A stretch of 64,000 bases of DNA from assembly GCF_004362525.1 (NCBI RefSeq), contig NZ_SNXS01000002.1, forward strand, positions 434,001-498,000. The letters run 5' to 3'. This document shows, piece by piece, positions 42,963 through 52,210 of the stretch. Positions within the stretch are counted from its first letter, which is position 1; the number at the start of each line of letters is the position of its first letter. This DNA is from Roseateles toxinivorans. GTDB taxonomy: Bacteria > Pseudomonadota > Gammaproteobacteria > Burkholderiales > Burkholderiaceae_C. Both the position numbers and the translations under genes were made by a program. The notes under the pieces are model-generated. The model did no database searches. It saw only the letters and a program-made list of their open reading frames with translations, and was not told the DNA's origin.

Positions 42963-45251
42963 CTACAGCTGCGCCGTCGTCTGCCAGCGGCCCAGCCTTG
43001 CCTTGAGCAGGGCGGTGGCCGCGGCCGCACTCAGCGGCCGCGACAGATGAAAGCCCTGCAGCTGGGTGCAGCCCAGTGCCTCGACGGCCTGGGCCTGGGT
43101 TTCGTTCTCCACCCCTTCGGCGACGATCTGCAGCTTCAGTGACTGGCCCAGCAGGCATACCGCCTGCACCACGGCGCTGGCGTCGGCGGCGGGCAGCGGA
43201 TCTATCATGCTGCGGTCCAGCTTCATGGTCTGGATCGGCAGGCGGCGCAGCATGGTCAGCGATGACTGGCCGGTGCCGAAATCGTCCAGCGCACTCTCCA
43301 CGCCCAGCTCGTGCAGGCGCTTCAGCATCGGCACGACCCGGTCCACATGGCCTATCGCGGCGGTCTCGGTGATTTCCACTTCCAGGCAGTCGGGCGGAAG
43401 CTGGTGGCCGTGCAGGTGGCCCATCAGGCGCTCGACGAAGAGCACGTCCTCGAACTGCAGCGGCGACACATTCACCGCCACCGGCAGCAGCTGGCCGAAC
43501 TGGTCCAGCCAGGCGCGCAGCTGGGCGGTGGCCATGGCCAGAATCAGGTCACCCAGTGCATGGATATGGCCGGTGCGTTCGGCGGCGGGGATGAAATCCA
43601 CCGGGCTGACTCGGGCGCCACCGGCCGGCTGCCAGCGCACCAGGGCTTCGAAGCCGCACAGCTGGCGCGAGCCGGCCCTGTACTTGGGCTGGTATTCGAG
43701 GAAGAACTCCCGCCCCTCGATGGCCTTGGCCAGCGCCTGCTCGGCCTGCAGCCGCGCCTGGGAGGCGCGGTTCATGCCGGCGTCGAAGAACTCGTAGGTG
43801 GAGCCGGCCCTCTGCTTGGCCTTGTGCATGGCCGCGTCGGCGCCCCGCAGCAGGGTATCGCCATCGTCGCCGTCCTGCGGGAACAGGGCCACGCCTATCG
43901 ACATATGCACCTGCAGCTCGGTGCCGGCCAGCGCAAATGGCCGCTCGAGCAGGGTCAGCAACTGCTCGACGAAGATCTGCACCGTGGAGGCCTGTGCCGC
44001 CCCCTCCAGCAGTATCACGAACTGGTCCTCGCCCAGGCGCGCCACACTGGCTGCGGCGGGCAGCGCCAGTCGCAGGCGTTCGCCGACGGCGCGCAAGAGG
44101 GCGTCGCCGGTGGCATGGCCCAGCGTCTCGTTGACGAGCTGGAAGCGGTCCAGGTCGGCCGAGATCACGGCAAATGCGGCACCCTCGGCGGTCAGCTGCT
44201 GCAGGCGCTCGACGGCGAAATTGCGGTTCGGCAGGTTGGTCAGCTCGTCATGGATGGCCTGGCGCTGCAAGGCCCTCAAGGCCGCCTGACGGGCGGTGTC
44301 GTCCATGATGGTCACCAGCTCGGCGGGCCTGCCGTCCCACTCCATATAGCTGGACAGGCCGCGCAGATAGAGCTTGTGGCCCAGGCGGTTCAGCCGCGGA
44401 CCCTCCCACGCCACACGGGCCATTGGATCGGCCAGGATCGCGCGGTGGCGTGCTGCCGAGGCCTGCTGCTGCTCCAACGGTATCAGCGTGTCGCTGCCGG
44501 TCTCGCCGGTCACTCGCTCGCGGTCGTGATAGCCGAAGATGGCCAGGGCCGCCGGGTTGGCGTAGAGCACCTTGCCGTCCTGCAGCACGGCCATGCCCTG
44601 CAGCGAGTGCTGGGCGATCTTCTGGAAGCGCCTGGACTGGCGCCGCACTTCGTCGTTGGCACGGGCCATGGCCAGCAGGATCAGACTCAGGCTCAGCAGG
44701 GTCTGGGCGAAGATGCCCAGCGTGCTGGTGACCGGGGAGCGGCCCATCTCGTGCAGCAGGGGCGAGCTGCCGTGCACACCGGCCAGCAGCACAAAGCCCA
44801 GGGCCACCCAGAGCTCCAGCGGGCTGCCACCGCGTGCCATCAGGAAGGCCGAGACAAGTGCGCCGCCGACCAGGAACAGGGCGCCCAGGGCGACCGCCTG
44901 GGTCTGGCTGCGCGCGGCCGTCAACGCCAGCGCCAAGACCATCGCCAGCAGCAAGGGCAGCCAGACTTTCAGTGGGAGTTTGTGCTCGCGGTAATGCAGC
45001 GCGCCGGCCACCTGCAGCAGCAGCGAGCCCATCAGCGCGCAGGCCGAGCCCAGCGCCTCGGCCTGTTGCAGGGCCAGGCTGTGCCGCTCGTCGATCAGGA
45101 TCGGGCCCAGCAGCAGGCCTAGCGACAGCAGCACCCAGCTCCAGCCCCACAACAGCACATAGCGGTGGCGCCGGTCCTGGTTCCACAACATGAGCAGCGC
45201 CAGGCCCATCATCAGGTTCAAACCGACGCTGATCACCGGAAGCCAATTCAT
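42963..45251 (-). CDS. Membrane PAS-GGDEF-EAL protein with a degenerate GGDEF site
   Basis: A 762-residue protein. About seven membrane helices fill residues 1-200, then PAS (KIAQHSLQGMAVLQDGKVLY), GGDEF and EAL. The cyclase motif is altered to GEDQF (ARLGEDQFVILL), so diguanylate cyclase activity is unlikely. The EAL site is complete (FEALVRWQ, EITETAAI, DDFGTGQSS, VAEGVE), so it is probably a c-di-GMP phosphodiesterase, perhaps with GTP sensing by the GGDEF domain. ATG 45251 is chosen because the first helix (NWLPVISVGLNLMMGLAL) starts there; the frame stays open far upstream over the neighbouring gene. Confidence 0.92.
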   Translation of the reverse strand: MNWLPVISVGLNLMMGLALLMLWNQDRRHRYVLLWGWSWVLLSLGLLLGPILIDERHSLALQQAEALGSACALMGSLLLQVAGALHYREHKLPLKVWLPLLLAMVLALALTAARSQTQAVALGALFLVGGALVSAFLMARGGSPLELWVALGFVLLAGVHGSSPLLHEMGRSPVTSTLGIFAQTLLSLSLILLAMARANDEVRRQSRRFQKIAQHSLQGMAVLQDGKVLYANPAALAIFGYHDRERVTGETGSDTLIPLEQQQASAARHRAILADPMARVAWEGPRLNRLGHKLYLRGLSSYMEWDGRPAELVTIMDDTARQAALRALQRQAIHDELTNLPNRNFAVERLQQLTAEGAAFAVISADLDRFQLVNETLGHATGDALLRAVGERLRLALPAAASVARLGEDQFVILLEGAAQASTVQIFVEQLLTLLERPFALAGTELQVHMSIGVALFPQDGDDGDTLLRGADAAMHKAKQRAGSTYEFFDAGMNRASQARLQAEQALAKAIEGREFFLEYQPKYRAGSRQLCGFEALVRWQPAGGARVSPVDFIPAAERTGHIHALGDLILAMATAQLRAWLDQFGQLLPVAVNVSPLQFEDVLFVERLMGHLHGHQLPPDCLEVEITETAAIGHVDRVVPMLKRLHELGVESALDDFGTGQSSLTMLRRLPIQTMKLDRSMIDPLPAADASAVVQAVCLLGQSLKLQIVAEGVENETQAQAVEALGCTQLQGFHLSRPLSAAAATALLKARLGRWQTTAQL

Positions 45252-45437
45252 TGCTGAGCTGATGATGGCAAAGCTGCATGGTAGTGGCTGGGCGGCCACC
45301 GCGGCGAGCAATTTTGATATGCAGCAAGGTCGGCACCTGGTAGAGGGCGGCATCCAAAAGATGTTGCGGAAAGCCCTCTGGTCGCCGGCCGCGCATGCGG
45401 CTAGGCTGGCGCGAAATACTTTCAGATGGAGACATGC

Positions 45438-47138
45438 ATGGCTATCGTTGACCCCTCCAAGCTGGCGCTGCAGCGCCTGTATCACTTTGAACGCAGCAGT
45501 CCCGGCACGGTGACCTTGACCCAGCCCATGGGCGGCGGGGTGGTCAAGGACTTCACCTGGGGTCAGGTCGCCGACCAGGTGCGGCGCATGGCCGCCCATT
45601 TGCAGGCCATGGGCCGGGAGCAATCGTGGGAGCCCGGTGCGCGGGTGGCGATCCTGTCGAAGAACTGCGCCTGGTGGCTGATGAGCGATCTGGCGATCTG
45701 GATGGCTGGCTATGTCTCGGTGCCGCTGTACCCGACTCTGGCCCCCGAGACCATCTCGCAGATCCTCAAGCACAGCGAGGCCCGGGCCTGCTTCATCGGC
45801 AAGCTCGACGGCTGGGAGGGCATGAAGCCCGGCGTGCCCTCGGGGCTGCCCGTGATCGGCTATGCGCTGTCGCCGGCCGACGTGCGCAAGGACTACGAGG
45901 ACTGGGACGCCATCTGCGCCCGTACCGCACCGCTGCAGGGCGAGCTGCTGCGCGACGGCGCCGACCTGGCCACCCTGATCTACACCTCGGGCACCACCGG
46001 CAACCCCAAGGGCGTGATGCACAGCTTCGAGGCCTTCTCCTGGGCACTGGAAGCCGGCGTCAAGCGCATTCCCTTCGGTGCCCACGACCGCATGCTGTCC
46101 TATCTGCCGCTGGCCCATGTGGTGGAGCGGGTGCTGGTCGAGCATGGCTGGCTGATGACCGGCGTGCGCCTGTTCTTCGCCGAGTCGCTGGATACCTTTG
46201 CCGCCGATCTGCAGCGCGCGAGGCCGACGGTGTTCTTCTCGGTGCCGCGCCTGTGGGTCAAGTTCCAGCAGGGCGTGCATGCCAAGATGCCGCCGGCCAA
46301 GCTGCAGCGGCTGCTGTCGATCCCGCTGATAGGCGGCATCGTGCGGCGCAAGATCCAGAAGGCCCTGGGCCTGGACCAGTGCCGCATCGCCGTCGGCGGC
46401 GCCGCGCCGATGCCGGTGGCCCTGCTCGAGTGGTATGCCCGCCTGGGCATACCCATCAACGAGGGCTATGGCATGACCGAGAACCTGGCCGTCAGCCATA
46501 TCACCACGCCGGGCGAGAACCAGCGCGGCTCGGTGGGCATGCCCTATGACGGCGTCGAGGCGCGCATCGCCCCCGACAGCGGCGAGTTGCAGATGCGCAG
46601 CCCGGCGGTGATGCTGGGCTATTACAAGGAGCCCGAGCTGAGCCGCGAGGCCTTGACCGCCGATGGCTGGTTGCGCACCGGTGACAAGGGCCGCATCGAT
46701 GCCAAGGGCTGCCTGCATATCACCGGCCGCGTCAAGGACCTGTTCAAGACCAGCAAGGGCAAGTATGTGGCACCGGCGCCGATTGAGGACCGGCTGATGC
46801 AGCACCCCGACGTCGAGGCCTGCGTCGTCACCGGCGCCAATCTGGGTCAGCCGCTGGGCATTGCCCTGCTCTCGGCCGACGCCGTGACGCGCGCCGCCGA
46901 TGCCGGCACCCGCGCTGAGATGGAGGCCGGGTTTGCCGCCCATCTGGACGCCATCAATGTGGCGCTCGACCCCCACGAGCAGATGGACTGCCTGGTGCTG
47001 CTGAAGACACCCTGGACGGTGGACAACGGCTGCATCACGCCCACCTTCAAGGTCAAGCGCAACCGCATCGAGGACCTGTTCGCGGCCCGCTACGAAACCT
47101 GGGTCGCCTCGAAGAAGAAGATCATCTGGGGGGATTGA
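45438..47138 (+). CDS. AMP-binding long-chain acyl-CoA synthetase
   Basis: A 566-residue ANL-superfamily enzyme that activates fatty acids via acyl-adenylate. Motifs: A3 LIYTSGTTGNPKGVM, A5 NEGYGMTEN, A7 GWLRTGDKGRID and A8 GRVKDLFKTSKGKYVAP, with the C-terminal FKVKRNRIEDLF holding the catalytic Lys. The C-terminal domain lacks the extra tail of some synthetases. ATG 45438 is preferred to ATG 45426 because GGAGA lies at good spacing. Next to the FeeM-like locus it could supply acyl groups, but FeeM normally uses acyl-ACP, so this is inference. The peptidase gene overlaps its stop codon. Confidence 0.94.
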   Translation: MAIVDPSKLALQRLYHFERSSPGTVTLTQPMGGGVVKDFTWGQVADQVRRMAAHLQAMGREQSWEPGARVAILSKNCAWWLMSDLAIWMAGYVSVPLYPTLAPETISQILKHSEARACFIGKLDGWEGMKPGVPSGLPVIGYALSPADVRKDYEDWDAICARTAPLQGELLRDGADLATLIYTSGTTGNPKGVMHSFEAFSWALEAGVKRIPFGAHDRMLSYLPLAHVVERVLVEHGWLMTGVRLFFAESLDTFAADLQRARPTVFFSVPRLWVKFQQGVHAKMPPAKLQRLLSIPLIGGIVRRKIQKALGLDQCRIAVGGAAPMPVALLEWYARLGIPINEGYGMTENLAVSHITTPGENQRGSVGMPYDGVEARIAPDSGELQMRSPAVMLGYYKEPELSREALTADGWLRTGDKGRIDAKGCLHITGRVKDLFKTSKGKYVAPAPIEDRLMQHPDVEACVVTGANLGQPLGIALLSADAVTRAADAGTRAEMEAGFAAHLDAINVALDPHEQMDCLVLLKTPWTVDNGCITPTFKVKRNRIEDLFAARYETWVASKKKIIWGD

Positions 47139-48535
47139 TGCTCTGCAGCCTCAGGTGCCTGGCTGCGGCCACGATGCTCTGCCACACAGCGGCCCAGGCC
47201 CAGCCGATGTTCAGCGCCGCCGATCTGCAGACGAGCACGGCGCTGGCCCGCGCGGCCGAGCAGAGCGGTCTGGCCTATGAGCTGGTGGACTCGCTGGTGA
47301 CCGAGATCGGCCCGCGCCCGGCCGGCTCGGCCAATGACGCCCGCGCCGTGGCCTGGGCGCTGGCGCGGCTGAAGGCGCTGGGATTCTCGAATGTGCGTGC
47401 CGAAGAGGTGCCGCTGCGGGCCTGGAAGCGGGGCGAGGCCCATGCCCACCTGACCGCGCCGTTCCCGCAGCCCATCGTGATGGCCGCCTTAGGCAATAGC
47501 GTGGCCACGCCCAAGGAGGGCCTGCATGCCGAGGTCGCCTACTACGCCGATCTGGAGGCGTTGAAGGCCGACACCAGCGAGCGTGCCAAGGGCAAGATCG
47601 TCTTCATCGACCAGAAAACCGAGCGTACGAAGGACGCCCGCGGCTATGCCCGCGCGGTGGCGGCGCGCGGTGCCGGCCCGGCCGAGGCCGCCAAGCGCGG
47701 CGCCCTGGCCCTGGCGATACGCTCGATAGGCACCGACCGCGACCGCCTCGCCCACACCGGCGCCACCCGCTATGCCGAGGGCGTGGCCCCGATACCGGCG
47801 CTGGCCGTGTCGGTGCCCGATGCCGACCTGATCGCCCGCCTGCAACGCTATGGCAAACCGCTCAAGATGCACCTGAGCCTGCAGGCCGAGGGCGGCATCG
47901 CTGGCACCTCGCACAACGTCATTGCCGAGATACCGGGCAGCGACAAGGCCGACGAGATCGTCATGATAGGTGCCCATCTGGACAGCTGGGATCTGGGCCC
48001 GGGCGCTGTCGATGACGGTGCCGGCGTGGGCATCGTCACCGCCGCCGCCCAGCTGATTCTCGACAGCGGCGCCAAGCCCCGCCGCACGATACGCGTGGTG
48101 CTGTTCGCCAACGAGGAGAACGGCTTCGACGGCGCGCTGGGCTATGCCGCCAAGTACAAGGATCAGGTGCACCAGTTCGTCGGCGAGAGCGATCTCGGCG
48201 CCGGTCTGGTCTATCGCTTCCAGAGCCGGGTGCGGCCCGAGGCACTGCCTGTGGTGCGGGCCATTGCCGAACAGCTGGCGCCGCTGAACATAGCTCTGGG
48301 CAGCAACGAGGGCACACCGGGCCCGGACGCCGGCCTGCTGATGCGCCGCAACGCCTGGCCGGCGCTGGAGCTGAGCCAGGACGGCAGCGACTATTTCGAC
48401 TGGCACCACACGGCCAACGACACGCTGGACAAGATAGACCCGCTGAAGCTGCGCCAGAACGTCGGCGCCTGGGCGGTGATGAGCTGGCTGGCGGCGCAAT
48501 CGCACATCAGCTTCGGGCCCATGCCGAAGCCGTGA
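47138..48535 (+). CDS. Exported M28 family metallopeptidase
   Basis: A 465-residue peptidase. A signal peptide (LCSLRCLAAATMLCHTAAQA) is followed by a propeptide-like region, a PA-like insert (GKIVFIDQKTERTKDARGYA) and the M28 catalytic domain. Zinc ligands and active-site residues are seen in IGAHLDSWDLG, AVDDGAGVGI, FANEENGFDG, and HHTANDT. It probably removes N-terminal residues from peptides in the periplasm. The start overlaps the stop of the acyl-CoA synthetase gene (TGATG), so they are co-translated. Confidence 0.93.
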   Translation: MLCSLRCLAAATMLCHTAAQAQPMFSAADLQTSTALARAAEQSGLAYELVDSLVTEIGPRPAGSANDARAVAWALARLKALGFSNVRAEEVPLRAWKRGEAHAHLTAPFPQPIVMAALGNSVATPKEGLHAEVAYYADLEALKADTSERAKGKIVFIDQKTERTKDARGYARAVAARGAGPAEAAKRGALALAIRSIGTDRDRLAHTGATRYAEGVAPIPALAVSVPDADLIARLQRYGKPLKMHLSLQAEGGIAGTSHNVIAEIPGSDKADEIVMIGAHLDSWDLGPGAVDDGAGVGIVTAAAQLILDSGAKPRRTIRVVLFANEENGFDGALGYAAKYKDQVHQFVGESDLGAGLVYRFQSRVRPEALPVVRAIAEQLAPLNIALGSNEGTPGPDAGLLMRRNAWPALELSQDGSDYFDWHHTANDTLDKIDPLKLRQNVGAWAVMSWLAAQSHISFGPMPKP

Positions 48536-48550
48536 GCGGGGCACGAGTGC

Positions 48551-50233
48551 TCAGCTTTCGATCATGCCGTGGTGGTGGCTGAGAAAGACCCGACCCTTGA
48601 ACCAGCGCTGCCAGTCGCTGGCCTTCAGCCGGTCCAGCACCGGGCCCTTGACCTCGCTCAGATCCAGCCGCACGCCCTGGCGGGCCAGGGTGGCATGCAG
48701 ATCGCGCAGCGCCTCCAGGCCGCTGAGGTCTATGCTGTTGACCGGTGACATCAGCAGCACCACCCTTTTCGCCTCGGCATGCTGGGACAGGTGCTGCTGC
48801 ACCACGTCGGTCAAGCTGCGGGCGTTGGTGAAGAGCAGGCTTTCGTCGATGCGCAGGCCCAGCACCTCGTCCAGGCACTCGACCTCGTGGCGTTCGACAT
48901 TGCGGTAGTGCTCGGTGCCGGGCACGCGGCCGATCAGCGCGACATGGGGCTTGGCCGTGCGTTGCAGCAGCAGGGCCACCGAGCCGAGCACGCCCAGGCC
49001 CAGCGCGGCGCTGACGCCCCACAGCAGGGTCAGCACCGCCACCGCCACCATCAGCAGGCACTCGGGGCGGGAATAGCGCCAGGCCTCGGCAAAGGGCGTC
49101 AGGCTGATCACCGACAGCACGGCCACGACGATGGTGGCGGCCAGCACGGCCGTGGGCAGGGCGGCCAGCGGGGCGCTCAGGAACAGCATCGCGATGGCCA
49201 TGAAGGCAGCGGTCCAGACGCCGGCCATGCGTGTGCGGCTGCCGGCGTCCATCATCAGCACGCTGCGCGAAAAGCTCGCCGCCACCGGCATGCCACCGGT
49301 AAAGGCCGCCGCCAGATTGGCGCCGGCCAGGCCGGCCAGCTCGCGCCTGGGCTCCACCCGCTGGCCACGTTTGCGCGCCAGCGATTCGCCGACCACCAGG
49401 CTGCTGACATAGCCGACCAGGGCGATCAGCAGCGCGCCCGGAAACATCTGCCGCCACAGTGCCCAGTCCGCCAGCGGCAGGCCCAGGGGGATTTGCAGCG
49501 CCGGCAGCGCGCCGACCAGGGCGACGCCCTGTCGCGACGCACCGGTGCCGGCGGCGATGGCGATGGCCACCATCAGTATCAGCAGCGGCAGCAGTCGCGC
49601 CAGCATCGTCGCGCGGGACGCGGGCATCCAGCGCTGCAGCAGCGTCACTGCATAGCGCCGCGCCAGCCACAGCGCCAGCACCGTCGCCAGGCCATAGGCG
49701 GCGGTCAGCGGCAGCCAGGCGGGGGCACCCGACTGCCAGGTCTGCTGCAGCTGCTCCCAGAGCTGCGGGATGCTGTTGCCGTGGACCGGGCTGCCCAGCA
49801 GCACCGGCAGCTGGCTCATCGCGATCGACAGCGCCGCGCCGGTCTCGAAACCGTGCAGCACCGGCACGCTCAGCAGCGAGGCCAGCGCATCGAGGCGCAG
49901 CAGGGCCGCGGCCGCCATCAACAGGCCCACCTCGGCGGCCAGCACCAGGGCGGCATCGCCGGCGCTGATGCCGGCGGGCGCCAGTGCCAAGGTCTGGCCG
50001 ATCATCAGCGCCAGCACGGCCACCGGGCCCACACCCAGATTCGGGCTGGAGCCCAGGGCGGCGTAGAGCACCAGCGGCAGCAGGCTGGCATACAGGCCCA
50101 CATGGGCCGGCAGGCCGGCCAGCAGGGCATAGGCCAGGCTTTGCGGAATCAGCAGCACGCTGACCACCAGGGCGGCCAGCAGGTCTTCGCGCAGTGCCAG
50201 GTCTTGGTACTGCCGCCAGCGGGTCAGGAACAT
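48551..50233 (-). CDS. SulP family anion permease with STAS domain
   Basis: A 560-residue SLC26/SulP transporter. The transmembrane part (about 1-410) has LALREDLLAALVVSVLLIPQ and SLAYALLAGLPAHVGLYASL, the amphipathic SulP signature near the N-terminus. The cytoplasmic STAS domain is at about 435-555 (VVLLMSPVNSIDLSGLEALR). Members carry sulfate, bicarbonate or other anions as symporters or exchangers. It is a second possible sulfate importer in this window besides CysTWA. ATG 50233 is chosen to begin just before the amphipathic segment. It is convergent with the M28 peptidase gene. Confidence 0.93.
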   Translation of the reverse strand: MFLTRWRQYQDLALREDLLAALVVSVLLIPQSLAYALLAGLPAHVGLYASLLPLVLYAALGSSPNLGVGPVAVLALMIGQTLALAPAGISAGDAALVLAAEVGLLMAAAALLRLDALASLLSVPVLHGFETGAALSIAMSQLPVLLGSPVHGNSIPQLWEQLQQTWQSGAPAWLPLTAAYGLATVLALWLARRYAVTLLQRWMPASRATMLARLLPLLILMVAIAIAAGTGASRQGVALVGALPALQIPLGLPLADWALWRQMFPGALLIALVGYVSSLVVGESLARKRGQRVEPRRELAGLAGANLAAAFTGGMPVAASFSRSVLMMDAGSRTRMAGVWTAAFMAIAMLFLSAPLAALPTAVLAATIVVAVLSVISLTPFAEAWRYSRPECLLMVAVAVLTLLWGVSAALGLGVLGSVALLLQRTAKPHVALIGRVPGTEHYRNVERHEVECLDEVLGLRIDESLLFTNARSLTDVVQQHLSQHAEAKRVVLLMSPVNSIDLSGLEALRDLHATLARQGVRLDLSEVKGPVLDRLKASDWQRWFKGRVFLSHHHGMIES

Positions 50234-50282
50234 GGGGGCACTTGAGAATGGGGGCCCGGGCAGTATAGGCAGGCCCCGGCGC

Positions 50283-51290
50283 TCAATCGACCTTCGCCCC
50301 CGAGGCCTTGACGACCTGCGCCCACTTCTTCGTCTCGGCCGCAATCATCGCGGTGAACTCGGCGCTGGTGTTGCCGCTGGGGATGGCGCCCTGGGACAGC
50401 AGACGCTCCTTCAGCGCCGGTGCGCTAAGCGCCTTGGCGGTTTCCTGCTGCAGCCTGTTGACGATGTCCATGGGCGTGCCGGCGGGCGCCAGCAGGCCGA
50501 ACCAGGAGGTCGCCTCATAGCCCTTCAGCGCCGGACCGCCGACCTCCTCGATGGTGGGCAGCTCGGGGATGGCCTCGCTGCGCTTGCGGCTGGTCAGCGC
50601 CAGGCCTTTCAGCTTGCCGGCCTTGACTTGCGGCAAGGCGGAGGGCAGGTTGTCGAACATCAGATCGGTGTTGCCACCCATCAGGTCCATCAGCGCCGGG
50701 CCCGAGCCGCGGTAGGGGAAGTGCAGCATGAAGGTGCCGGTCATGCTCTTGAACAGCTCGCCGGCCAGATGGATGGATGTGCCATTGCCGCTGGACGCCA
50801 TATTCAGCTTGCCCGGATTGGCCTTGGCATAGCGGATCAGGTCGGCGACGCTATTGATGCCGTACTGCTGCGCCTTGGCCGGGTTCATCACCAGCACATT
50901 GGGCACGGCCGCGACCAGGGTCACCGGCACGAAGTCCTTGACCGGATCGAAGGGCAGCTTCGGATACAGCGACTGGTTGATCGCATGGGTGCCCACCGTG
51001 CCCATCAGCAGGGTGTGTCCATCGGCTGCGGCCTTGGCCACGTCGGCGGCGCCCAGATTGCCACCGGCGCCGGGCTTGTTCTCCACCACGAACGATTGCC
51101 CGAACACGCGCTGCAGCTCCGGCGCCAGCGCACGGGCCAGCAGATCGGTGGTGCCGCCGGCGGCGAAGGGCACGACGATGCGCACGAACTTGCTGGGCCA
51201 GGCGCTCTGGGCCCATAGGGTGGAGGGGGCGGCGGCGAGGGCGGCGGCGCTGGTGACGAGGGCATGGCGGCGGCTGATCGGGTGCTGCAT
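50283..51290 (-). CDS. Bug-family (TctC) periplasmic solute receptor
   Basis: A 335-residue periplasmic receptor. The N-terminus has a twin-arginine-like pattern (SRRHALV) and a hydrophobic segment ending in LWAQ. Bug family landmarks are [67 protein letters not shown] and [10 protein letters not shown]. The family is strongly expanded in Burkholderiales and binds carboxylates for tripartite transporters, or acts as a sensor. No TctA/TctB genes are next to it. AAGGAGA precedes ATG 51290. Divergent from the alpha/beta-hydrolase gene. Confidence 0.94.
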   Translation of the reverse strand: MQHPISRRHALVTSAAALAAAPSTLWAQSAWPSKFVRIVVPFAAGGTTDLLARALAPELQRVFGQSFVVENKPGAGGNLGAADVAKAAADGHTLLMGTVGTHAINQSLYPKLPFDPVKDFVPVTLVAAVPNVLVMNPAKAQQYGINSVADLIRYAKANPGKLNMASSGNGTSIHLAGELFKSMTGTFMLHFPYRGSGPALMDLMGGNTDLMFDNLPSALPQVKAGKLKGLALTSRKRSEAIPELPTIEEVGGPALKGYEATSWFGLLAPAGTPMDIVNRLQQETAKALSAPALKERLLSQGAIPSGNTSAEFTAMIAAETKKWAQVVKASGAKVD

Positions 51291-51357
51291 ATGATGTCTC
51301 CTTGGTATTCCCCTAGTTTGGGGCAAACCCGGGCCTGCTGGCTGAGGGCTTGCCCCG

Positions 51358-52179
51358 ATGACGCAGCAGCAGGATATGTCAGCAGTCAACGTCACCACCA
51401 CCGTCGTCACCGTCACCTGGGCCGGGCGCCAGGACCAGATCGAGTACCAATGGCTGCGCGCCGAGCGCGGCGACCGCCCCGTGCTGGTGTTTCTGCACGA
51501 AGGCCTGGGTTCACTGGCCGCCTGGCGCGATTTCCCGGCGCGGCTGTGCGAGGCGGCCGATATGCGCGGCCTGGTGTTCTCGCGCCAGGGCTACGGGCGT
51601 TCGACGCCGCGCGCCGCCGACGAGACCTGGGGCATGGACTATCTGCACCGCCAGGCCCATGACTTTCTGCCGGCCTTCTTCGAGGCGCTGGGCCTCGCGG
51701 ACACGCCCTGGCTGTTCGGCCACAGCGACGGCGGTTCGATCGCTTTGCTCTATGCCGCGCGTTACCCAGAGGCGGTGGCCGGCGTGATCGCCGTGGCCTC
51801 CCATGTGTTCGTCGAGGACGTCACCGTCGCCGGCCTGGCGGTGGCCCGCGAGGCCTATCTGCAGGGTGGCCTGCGCGCCAGGCTGGCGCGCCAGCACGAC
51901 GACCCCGACTCACCGTTCTGGGGCTGGAACGATGCCTGGATGAATCCGGCCTTCCGGCAGTGGAATATCGAGGCCGAGATCGTCAGCCTCAGCTGCCCGC
52001 TGCTGGCCGTGCAGGGTGAGAATGACGAGTACGCCACCTTGGCCCAGCTCGACGCGATCCAGCGCCGGGTGCCGCAGACGGTGCTGTGTGTGTTGCCGGC
52101 CTGCGGGCACTCGCCTCAGCGCGAGCAGCCCGATGCGCTGATTGCGCACAGTGCGGCGTTTTTGGCCAGCCACTTATGA
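51358..52179 (+). CDS. Alpha/beta-hydrolase
   Basis: A 273-residue alpha/beta-hydrolase. Oxyanion region [15 protein letters not shown], nucleophile Ser in [14 protein letters not shown], acidic residue near [14 protein letters not shown], and His in [11 protein letters not shown]. No signal peptide. It cleaves an ester or amide of unknown nature. GAGGG lies 10 bp before ATG 51358; ATG 51376 is an alternative. It stands at the head of a plus-strand series with formate dehydrogenase, P450 and a ligase, but there is a 31-bp gap before the next gene, so operon membership is not certain. Confidence 0.88.
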   Translation: MTQQQDMSAVNVTTTVVTVTWAGRQDQIEYQWLRAERGDRPVLVFLHEGLGSLAAWRDFPARLCEAADMRGLVFSRQGYGRSTPRAADETWGMDYLHRQAHDFLPAFFEALGLADTPWLFGHSDGGSIALLYAARYPEAVAGVIAVASHVFVEDVTVAGLAVAREAYLQGGLRARLARQHDDPDSPFWGWNDAWMNPAFRQWNIEAEIVSLSCPLLAVQGENDEYATLAQLDAIQRRVPQTVLCVLPACGHSPQREQPDALIAHSAAFLASHL

Positions 52180-52210
52180 TGCGCCGCATTCAGACCCCGG
52201 AGACCGCTTC

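Noticed and set aside
42963-46976. One very long minus-strand frame (over 1300 residues) covering the EAL gene and running antisense across the acyl-CoA synthetase gene
   Set aside because: High GC keeps antisense frames open. Only the part below 45251 has domains; the upstream part mirrors the synthetase coding sequence.
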